Shown here: one piece after another, positions 5,962-10,919 of the stretch
Layout of the letters: each line of letters opens with the position of its first letter
Numbering within the stretch: position 1 is the stretch's first letter
Assembly (NCBI GenBank): GCA_021817355.1
Contig: JAKAVI010000226.1
Location: 1-10,919 of the forward strand
From: Pseudomonadota bacterium
GTDB taxonomy: Bacteria; Pseudomonadota; Alphaproteobacteria; Micropepsales; Micropepsaceae
DNA length: 10,919 nt
Reading direction: 5' to 3'
Made by a program: the position numbers and the translations under genes
The notes under the pieces: generated by a model
What the model was told of the DNA's origin: nothing
What the model saw: only the letters and a program-made list of their open reading frames with translations
The model's database searches: none

Positions 5962-8343
5962 CTAGACAATTTTCAGACGGGCGAACAAGGGAACCTTCAC
6001 CAGATCCAGGACCACGGCGAACGCTGCTGCCGCAGCAAGCGTTCCGGCCACGATCAGGATCGGCAAGGGTGTCATCGCTATTCCACGGACCGCCAAAGTC
6101 GCCGCAATCAGGATATCGGTGGCGGAGGAGGCAACAACCCAGACACTCGGGCGCGAGCCCCAGAGGTGGCGGCGCTGGCGAATGGCATAGATGACCGCCT
6201 GGCTTCCGAACACCAGACTTGTGAATGCCAGCGTTCTCAATGGCGCGATGCCAAGGCCCATGTGGAATTTTCCGATCGCCAATGCGCCGCAGCAGAAGGT
6301 GAGAAGGCAGACGCCCATGACGACGCCGGCGATGGTCAGTCTGCCAATATTCCAGCTGTTTGGCATCGGCGAGGGTCGCACATTGTCCGTGGTCAACGAC
6401 ATCGCCAGAAAGTCGCCCGCGATCATCACGATCACCATCAGTAGTGGTGTCAGGATGGCCTGTCCGGTCATGATGAGCCCGCCAACCAGAAAGAGCACCG
6501 TCACGATCTTCTTGATGATGGAATTCAACGTGTAGGTCATGATGCGCTGGTAGGTGATGCGTCCTTCCTTGACTGCAGCCACGATGCTGGCAAGCCCAGG
6601 CTCGGTCAGCACCATGCCGGCCGCCGATTTGGCAACATCGGTTGCGGTCGAGACGGCAATACCGATCTGCGCCTGACGCAGCGCCGGTGCGTCATTTGCA
6701 CCGTCGCCGCACATGCCGATGGTATGGCCGCCTTTCTGAAAGGCTTTGACCAGTTTGAACTTGTCTTCGGGCAATACGCCCGCGAAGACGGCGAATTGTT
6801 CCGGCTGGATCTCATCTGGGATAGGTCCTGGCGGTGACACGGCGCCATCAAGCCCCACCGCTTTGGCCACGATGGCCGCGGTCGCTGGCGCGTCACCTGT
6901 GACCATCACAGTACGCACACCCAGGCCATGCAGCTCGCTGATGAGGGCGGCGGAATCATTTCGTGGCGGGTCGCTCAGTGCAATCAGTCCCACGAGTTTC
7001 ATGGCGTTGGCAGGACCATCCGCAACCGCCAGTACCCTAAAGCCCTTGTCTTCGAGTTCCTTCGAGGTGGATGTTGCATCCGCTGACGCCTGGGTCAGCG
7101 CCTCGACTGCCGTAAATGCGCCCTTGACGATGCGATTGGGGCTGCCACCTGGGCCCTCAACGGTCGCTTCGGACATCTTCGTCGCCGGGTCGAAGGGCAC
7201 GAATTTGATCAATTTGGGCGCGTCGGTGACTGCCTTGCCCGAGGCGGCGGAGCGGATGGCTCCGTCCACCGGGTCCTGTCCGCCATCTGAACTTGCCAGG
7301 GCCGCGAGCGCCAGAACATGCGCCTCATCAAAACCTGGCATGGGATGAACGGTCGTCACCTTTAGTTCATTCTGGGTGAGCGTACCTGTCTTGTCGGAGC
7401 ACAGGACGTTCATCGTCGCTGCTTCATCGACCGCCGAAAGCCGTGTGGGAAGAATGCCCTGTCGTGCCAGAGCGCGTGCGCCGAGCGCGGCCGCAAGGGT
7501 AAAGGTTGCTGGAAGCGCCACCGGTATGGAGGCCAGAACCGCAGTCAGAATGAGGGGGATGATTTCGCTGAGCGGCATTTTCAGAAAGGCTGCATAGGCC
7601 ACCAGCAGCACGATGATGACGCCATTGAATGCTGCAAGATTGCGCACCACGCGCAGCACGGCCTTTTGCTGGGAACTTACGACATGGGCAGTGCGGACGA
7701 GTTCTGCCGTCCGTCCGAACTTGGTGCGTATTCCTGTCGCCGTGACTTCGGCCTCGGCTTCCCCCCGCCGTACCAGCGCTCCTGCATAGGTGTCTACACC
7801 CGCACCAGCTTCGATGGGGACCGATTCGCCCGTGAGCATAGACTGGTCGAGCAGGACTTCGCCGCCGGTGAGGTGCACGTCCGCCGCCACCACCGCACCC
7901 AGGGAAAGTTTCACCAGATCGCCCGGCACCAGCTGGGTTGCGGGCAGAGTTTTCCACGCGCCGTCGCGCCGGACCGAGGCATTGAGCGCCAGCCGCGACT
8001 TGAGTGCCGCAAGTGTCGCCTGCGCACGGCTCTCCTGGAAGAGCCCGAGAGCGGCATTGAAGACCAGCAGAAGGGCGATGATCGCCGCCTCGATATATTT
8101 GCCAAGCGCGATTTCCAGAACGATGGCAGCTTCGAGCATCCAGGGAACCGGTGCCCAGAATTTTTCAAGCGCCATGCGAAAGGGATGGACGCTCGTGTCC
8201 GGCATCGCGTTCGGCCCGAACTTCTGCAGCCGAAGGCTGGCCTCTTCGCTCGTCAGGCCCTTATGGGCGTCGGTGGCGGTAAGGCCGGGGGGGTGGCCCC
8301 CATCGGCAGGAGGCGGAGTTGTGTTCGAGACAGGATTGTTCAT
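5962..8343 (-). CDS. P3A-type (plasma-membrane) proton-pumping P-type ATPase
   Basis: A complete 793-residue P-type ATPase that is predicted to expel protons at the cost of ATP. In order: first hairpin of membrane helices (about 62-102), actuator domain with LTGES (170-174), helices 3-4 with IPVALP (273-278), phosphorylation site CSDKTGTLTQNE with D317, nucleotide-binding KGA (407-409), DPPR (458-461), TGD (482-484), hinge GDGANDAPAL (546-555), and six C-terminal membrane segments. Aligned by eye with plant AHA2, N96 matches N106 and D644 matches the proton-binding D684. AHA2 R655 has no clear match; K611-K612 lie nearby. No metal-binding domain is present, and the C-terminal autoinhibitory region of plant pumps is missing. 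ATG at 8343 is chosen (weak AGGG 8 bases upstream); ATG 8394 or GTG 8406 would add 17 or 21 residues. It stands alone. A role in acid tolerance or membrane energisation is inferred. Confidence 0.92.
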   Translation of the reverse strand: MNNPVSNTTPPPADGGHPPGLTATDAHKGLTSEEASLRLQKFGPNAMPDTSVHPFRMALEKFWAPVPWMLEAAIVLEIALGKYIEAAIIALLLVFNAALGLFQESRAQATLAALKSRLALNASVRRDGAWKTLPATQLVPGDLVKLSLGAVVAADVHLTGGEVLLDQSMLTGESVPIEAGAGVDTYAGALVRRGEAEAEVTATGIRTKFGRTAELVRTAHVVSSQQKAVLRVVRNLAAFNGVIIVLLVAYAAFLKMPLSEIIPLILTAVLASIPVALPATFTLAAALGARALARQGILPTRLSAVDEAATMNVLCSDKTGTLTQNELKVTTVHPMPGFDEAHVLALAALASSDGGQDPVDGAIRSAASGKAVTDAPKLIKFVPFDPATKMSEATVEGPGGSPNRIVKGAFTAVEALTQASADATSTSKELEDKGFRVLAVADGPANAMKLVGLIALSDPPRNDSAALISELHGLGVRTVMVTGDAPATAAIVAKAVGLDGAVSPPGPIPDEIQPEQFAVFAGVLPEDKFKLVKAFQKGGHTIGMCGDGANDAPALRQAQIGIAVSTATDVAKSAAGMVLTEPGLASIVAAVKEGRITYQRIMTYTLNSIIKKIVTVLFLVGGLIMTGQAILTPLLMVIVMIAGDFLAMSLTTDNVRPSPMPNSWNIGRLTIAGVVMGVCLLTFCCGALAIGKFHMGLGIAPLRTLAFTSLVFGSQAVIYAIRQRRHLWGSRPSVWVVASSATDILIAATLAVRGIAMTPLPILIVAGTLAAAAAFAVVLDLVKVPLFARLKIV

Positions 8344-8480
8344 GGTCTTAACCCTACGCCCTTCGCTCGGAAATTGCTCAAAGCGTGCTGACATGCGCTC
8401 AGGCACGAATAGCCGTTTCCTGGCCCGCCGGCGAGCCGTTAAGGACTTGCGCCCCGCGGCGCGACCTCAGAGCGGCGCCT

Positions 8481-8505
8481 CACCAAGCCCGAAAAGAGCC
8501 TGGTG
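8481..8505 (-). promoter_or_regulatory. Hairpin in the ATPase leader
   Basis: Read as minus-strand RNA, CACCAGGCTC and GGGCTUGGUG form a 10-bp stem with two G-U pairs and a UUUUC loop. On the plus strand the same two positions would be mismatches, so the fold favours an RNA of the ATPase transcript. It lies about 140 bases before the ATPase start, in a GC-rich leader with further short stems (GGGGC 8542-8546 with GCCCC 8552-8556). No known riboswitch is recognised. Confidence 0.3.
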
Positions 8506-8570
8506 GGGCTGTTGGAAGACAAGAAACCCTGCAGCGAGGGTGGGGCGGGAAGCCCCGCTGATGGCCGGGG

Positions 8571-8600
8571 AGTAGAGAAAAAAATATTCAATTTAAACAA
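8571..8600 (-). promoter_or_regulatory. Candidate ATPase promoter in an AT-rich island
   Basis: Bases 8576-8615 are strikingly AT-rich in a GC-rich region. On the minus strand TTGTTT (8600-8595) is followed after 18 bases by TCTACT (8576-8571), a weak -35/-10 pair (3 of 6 and 4 of 6). TTCATA/AATATT in the same island is an alternative. Transcription from here would give a leader of about 220 bases before the ATPase start. Confidence 0.3.
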
Positions 8601-8832
8601 GTGATTATGAATTTTCGGCGGTATTCAGGCCGTGGCGCGCCCCTTCAAAATTCCCGGCCGGGACCTGTCCGGATTGGGGGAACGCCTGGCTGGCAAGCCC
8701 GCGTCCGGTCCCTCAGGGAGAAGCCGTGGCAGGCAAAGGAGCGGCTCCTGCGCTTCCTTGACCACGTGGGGGGAAGTCAGGCTTCAACCACGCTGCCTGT
8801 TGTCGGCGGCACGCGTCCTGCCATGAGGCTCG

Positions 8833-8872
8833 TCCTGCGCAATCTCATACGCCAATGGTCAATTGCGCAGGA
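8833..8872. repeat. Perfect 11-bp inverted repeat
   Basis: TCCTGCGCAAT (8833-8843) and ATTGCGCAGGA (8862-8872) are exact reverse complements around an 18-base spacer. No T run follows on either strand, so it is not a standard terminator. It could be a protein-binding site, a transposon end remnant or part of a structured RNA. Confidence 0.55.
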
Positions 8873-8913
8873 TGCATTTGGGTGGCGTCCGGTAAAATGT
8901 CATACGCCACTGG
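8845..8913. repeat. Direct repeat TCATACGCCAATGG / TCATACGCCACTGG, 55 bases apart
   Basis: Two 14-base copies differing at one base lie at 8845-8858 and 8900-8913. The first is in the loop of the 11-bp inverted repeat. The second partly overlaps another inverted repeat, GTGGCGT (8882-8888) with ACGCCAC (8904-8910). On the minus strand each copy contains TGGCGTATGA. The nested layout suggests a binding array or a mobile-element end. Confidence 0.45.
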
Positions 8914-9042
8914 CGGCCTGCGGACATCTTTTAGAATTCTGTTCTGGTGATGCGACGCCATCGCGAGGGTAAGGGCGTTCAGCAATTTTCCATCAGGTCG
9001 CTGCCGAAAGAAACTGAGGCTGTCAAAGCCAGAGCGTCTCAA

Positions 9043-9067
9043 GGAACAGGTAATTCCTGTCCCTTTT
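9043..9067 (+). terminator. Weak terminator-like hairpin
   Basis: ACAGG (9046-9050) pairs with CCTGT (9056-9060) around TAATT. The stem can extend past one mismatch by two G-C pairs, and TTTT follows at 9064-9067. The stem is short and no gene upstream on this strand needs it, so this may be chance. Confidence 0.2.
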
Positions 9068-9356
9068 CCTGTGCCAATGACGCAAACGCCTTTCATGGCT
9101 TTCTGAACTGAATACATAGAGCGCTGGGCAAAGGCCCCAGGGCGCCGGAGATCTTCAGCTGATCGGGTCAAAGTCGCAACCGCCTTCAATGGCAAGCCTC
9201 CACGTCGAGCTGGAGGGGTCTAAAGGAAATCGCGTCAGCGCTTCAGAGCCTCCCGCTGAGCGGCTTCTGTTCAGGCTGCATGGTTTCGCGTCAGCAGGGA
9301 CGCAAATGGCCGGCCCAAAGATCGCGCACGTCCGGAGGTCTGCGAAGATCGGCCTC

Positions 9357-9377
9357 GCCAGGGTGGCAACCCCTGGC
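9357..9377. repeat. Perfect 7-bp inverted repeat upstream of the pRiA4b ORF-3 gene
   Basis: GCCAGGG (9357-9363) and CCCTGGC (9371-9377) are exact reverse complements around a 7-base loop, 114 bases before the start at 9491. No T run follows. It could be an operator or part of an upstream transcript. Confidence 0.35.
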
Positions 9378-9490
9378 CGCTCTCCTTGAGGCCTGCCACG
9401 GGTGATGCCTTGGCTCACCGCCGCCCTGGAACGAAAAGTCACTGTCTTTGCTATTGCTGGGAAGGGTTGTTCGCGGCATGCTTCCTCTCA

Positions 9491-10123
9491 ATGCTCAATT
9501 TTTTCGATCCCGACTTTCTCATCGTGCGGGCCGATGTGCACATCGAGGACATCGAGCCACCTATCAGGCGCATCCTCGAGCTGCCGCTCGATCTCAATTT
9601 CGCGCAGCTGCACGAAGTGCTGCAAGCTGCCTTTGGCTGGACCGACAGCCACCTTCACCAGTTCAACCTCGGTGGCCTCACCATCGGTGCCCCGGAATTC
9701 AACGAGGATGACCTTGATGGACCTCGCACCTTCGAGGCCTCCGAGGTCCGTCTCAGGGACCTCACATTCCCTGACGACCCCGATCCTACCCTTATCGTCA
9801 TCTATCAGTATGATTTCGGCGATGACTGGCGCCACCATATCGTTCTGCGCCGCCAGCCGCGCGAGGAGGCCGCTACCTACCCGCGTTGTGTGGATGGAGT
9901 TCGTTCTGGTCCGCCGGAGGACGTCGGTGGTAGCAGTGGCTACGCCGAATTTCTTGAGGCCTGGCAGGATCCCTCCCATGACGAGCACAAGGCCATGCGC
10001 CGCTGGGCAGGTCGCAAATTTGACCCCGAGCGTTTTGATCTTAAGGCTACCAACAAGGCGATCGCGCAGGCGCTGCGCGCAGCAAAAGGCGGTTACAGGT
10101 TCAGAGGCGAGGATGCGGGCTAG
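9491..10123 (+). CDS. Plasmid pRiA4b ORF-3 family protein (PRiA4_ORF3 domain)
   Basis: A 210-residue acidic, soluble protein of the family named after ORF-3 of the Agrobacterium plasmid pRiA4b, common on plasmids and in accessory regions. Its biochemical function is not established. Family features are the opening RADVHIEDIEPPIRRILELP, the block FAQLHEVLQAAFGWTDSHLH (about residues 37-56), the core YQYDFGDDWRHHIVL with conserved aromatic, Asp and His residues, and the C-terminal CVDGVRSGPPEDVGG, then YAEFLEAWQDPSHDEHKAM, then FDPERFD. No signal peptide or membrane helix is present. ATG at 9491 is chosen because the family sequence starts there. No clear ribosome binding site precedes it (GGGAAGGG at 9459-9466 is too far), and an in-frame TTG at 9467 is a poor alternative. 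It stands alone on this strand and appears intact. The family is sure; the function is unknown. Confidence 0.85.
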   Translation: MLNFFDPDFLIVRADVHIEDIEPPIRRILELPLDLNFAQLHEVLQAAFGWTDSHLHQFNLGGLTIGAPEFNEDDLDGPRTFEASEVRLRDLTFPDDPDPTLIVIYQYDFGDDWRHHIVLRRQPREEAATYPRCVDGVRSGPPEDVGGSSGYAEFLEAWQDPSHDEHKAMRRWAGRKFDPERFDLKATNKAIAQALRAAKGGYRFRGEDAG

Positions 10124-10498
10124 CCGGCGAGCAGCCTTATCGCGAGTGCTTAGACCGTGTCCGGCCCTTCGTTGCCACAGCCGCCGGTGGCATCAGCCCT
10201 TTCTATCCTGTCTATGGACGGCGTTGCAGCCGCCTCTTATCTTTGCAACCACGATCACAGCTGCCCCGGCGTCCTAAAGTGTCAGGCAAAAGCGTAGCCG
10301 ATACCTGAGGAGCTGATCCTCGAGCGCTCTGTGTGGGTTTGTGGGCGAGGCACACTGAGCGCATGGTCCTGCCTTGACGGCGTGGTCGCGCCTCGCTTCA
10401 GCCCTGGTTCCCGCATTCCCTTGGCTACCACCACAAACCGGTCTTCACATCACTTTATCATCCTTCGAAAATTGAGTTCGTCGCGTCCGAATTGCCCG
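10124..10498. other. Gene-free spacer after the pRiA4b ORF-3 gene
   Basis: I see no supported gene in these 375 bases. Frames on both strands are broken or of low-complexity Ser/Arg/Pro-rich composition. One small hairpin lies near its start. Confidence 0.4.
10173..10192 (+). terminator. Possible terminator hairpin after the pRiA4b ORF-3 gene
   Basis: TGCCAC (10173-10178) pairs with GTGGCA (10187-10192) around an 8-base loop, about 50 bases after the stop. Only a short TTT follows several bases later, so it is at best a weak terminator. Confidence 0.25.
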
Positions 10499-10768
10499 TC
10501 ACATACAAACTCCGGAATAGCCGTAGTCTCTTTGTCTCTTGCGCCAACCAGTACTTGCCAACCGACTGCGGCCTTCTTCTGTCAGGTGCCCATATCCTTC
10601 TGTTTGGATCGTGAATATTCCGCGCGCAAAGGTGGGTTTCTCCCATCGTGCCCAGCGCACAAGCAGCGTAGGCAGCGGCGCGGTCGGCTCGCAAGTCAGA
10701 CTGAACCCTGCGGCATGGATTTCGCTGCAAATACGCTATTTCGTAATTTGCGGCTCAGGAGCCCGCAT
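10499..10768 (-). pseudogene. Small unidentified gene with an early stop
   Basis: From ATG at 10768 the frame reads MRAPEPQITK, then TAG (10738-10736), then continues open for 78 codons to TGA at 10501-10499. The downstream part contains SEIHAAGFSLTCEPTAPLPT, then LLVRWARWEKPTFARGIF and GYGHLTEEGRSRLASTGWR, a well-mixed composition that looks more like a real protein than the overlapping frames. The ATG follows directly after the TGA of an upstream frame on the same strand, as in coupled gene pairs. I do not recognise the family. The likely reading is a small gene of about 89 codons inactivated by one point change, but it may be a chance open frame. Confidence 0.35.
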
Positions 10769-10919
10769 TCAGGCAAGCAGCAGAGCTTTCAGCCGTTCGG
10801 CGGGCTTAGTCTGCGCAGGGCACAATCTCGCCTGGCACAGCTCCTCAACACCGCTCTTGCCCGCAAGCCTCGAACGCAACCTCGGTTGTCCACTTAATCG
10901 AATCGGGTCGCCAAATGTC
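10769..10919 (-). pseudogene. Possible end of an upstream small gene, cut by the window edge
   Basis: A minus-strand frame is open from the window edge and ends PAERLKALLLA followed by TGA at 10771-10769, immediately before the ATG of the next frame. Its composition is Arg- and Leu-rich and no family is recognised. The only support is the tight junction with the following frame, so this is tentative. Confidence 0.2.

Larger units (their letters stand above)
8617..9490. other. Gene-free, hairpin-rich stretch
   Basis: No reading frame here shows a start with ribosome binding site plus recognisable protein sequence. Open frames of 60-120 codons exist on both strands, but they overlap each other, are rich in Arg, Ser, Gly and Pro, and match nothing I know. 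The stretch does hold several inverted repeats (8833-8872, 8882-8910, 9043-9063, 9121-9145, 9357-9377) and a 55-base-spaced direct repeat. It may contain mobile-element remnants or an RNA gene. Confidence 0.45.

Noticed and set aside
5841..6444. Rightward frames (117 and 162 codons) over the ATPase end
   Set aside because: They are antisense to the ATPase C-terminal membrane region and are made of Arg/Gly/Asp-rich shadow sequence.
8566..8574. GGGGAGTAG, resembling the start of the yybP-ykoY manganese riboswitch
   Set aside because: It is on the plus strand, facing away from the ATPase, and the other conserved parts of that riboswitch do not follow.
7666..8575. Two long rightward frames (241 and 261 codons) opposite the ATPase
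   Set aside because: They are antisense to the strongly supported ATPase and have no motif of their own.
8601..8972. A 123-codon rightward frame starting in the AT-rich island
   Set aside because: It has no ribosome binding site, a shadow-like composition, and runs through the 11-bp inverted repeat; no family is recognised.
8845..9442. Overlapping leftward frames of 116 and 95 codons
   Set aside because: They cross several hairpins, overlap rightward frames of similar length, and show no known motif; GC-rich DNA often leaves such frames open.
9402..10277. A 291-codon rightward frame overlapping the pRiA4b ORF-3 gene
   Set aside because: It is the shifted-frame reading of that gene, with a Ser/Arg/Thr-rich product and no family features.
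10331..10897. A 188-codon rightward open frame at the right edge
   Set aside because: It is rich in Ser, Arg and Pro, has no recognised motif or ribosome binding site, and lies opposite a more protein-like minus-strand frame.
1..10919. CRISPR arrays, tRNA or rRNA genes
   Set aside because: No regularly spaced repeat array, tRNA-like TTCGA arm with cloverleaf, or rRNA segment was noticed in either strand.

Overview
The window looks like an accessory, partly decaying stretch of an alphaproteobacterial chromosome or plasmid. Base composition is fairly GC-rich by eye. The gene content is an IS66-type insertion sequence, a pRiA4b ORF-3-type protein, an M16 periplasmic peptidase and a P3A-type proton ATPase. 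This would fit an acid-tolerant alphaproteobacterium, for example an acetic acid bacterium, but that assignment is inference only.

Left part (1-3740). A Rieske-type ring-hydroxylating oxygenase runs leftward off the window edge and is broken by a one-base frameshift and an in-frame TGA. Facing it, a large secreted M16 zinc peptidase runs rightward from 1050 and is intact except for one in-frame TAA at codon 616. The long open frame that begins at 525 is misleading, because its first 175 codons are antisense to the Rieske gene. Between the two genes lies a promoter-like sequence whose -35 box sits inside a repeated TTGCCC/GGGCAA operator-like array.

Middle (3741-5707). An IS66 element starts 3 bases after the peptidase stop. 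It has complete tnpA and tnpB, and a tnpC that is cut off after residue 277 and joined to the C-terminal remnant of an unrelated, unidentified gene. A strong 14-bp RNA hairpin covers the tnpC start codon just after the tnpB stop. This suggests that tnpC is translated only when ribosomes arrive from tnpB.

Right part (5962-10919). A complete P-type ATPase of the plasma-membrane proton-pump class is encoded leftward behind a GC-rich structured leader and an AT-rich promoter-like island. About 900 bases follow with no convincing gene but several hairpins and a short direct repeat. An intact pRiA4b ORF-3-family gene comes next, then a region that looks like two decayed small leftward genes at the window edge.

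The genes do not form one pathway. The clearest intact functions are the proton pump, which would serve membrane potential and acid tolerance, and the uncharacterised pRiA4b ORF-3 protein. I found no convincing new multi-gene system. The most interesting unexplained signals are the tnpC start-codon hairpin, the operator array before the peptidase, the orphan gene remnant next to the IS, and the hairpin-rich gap at 8617-9490.
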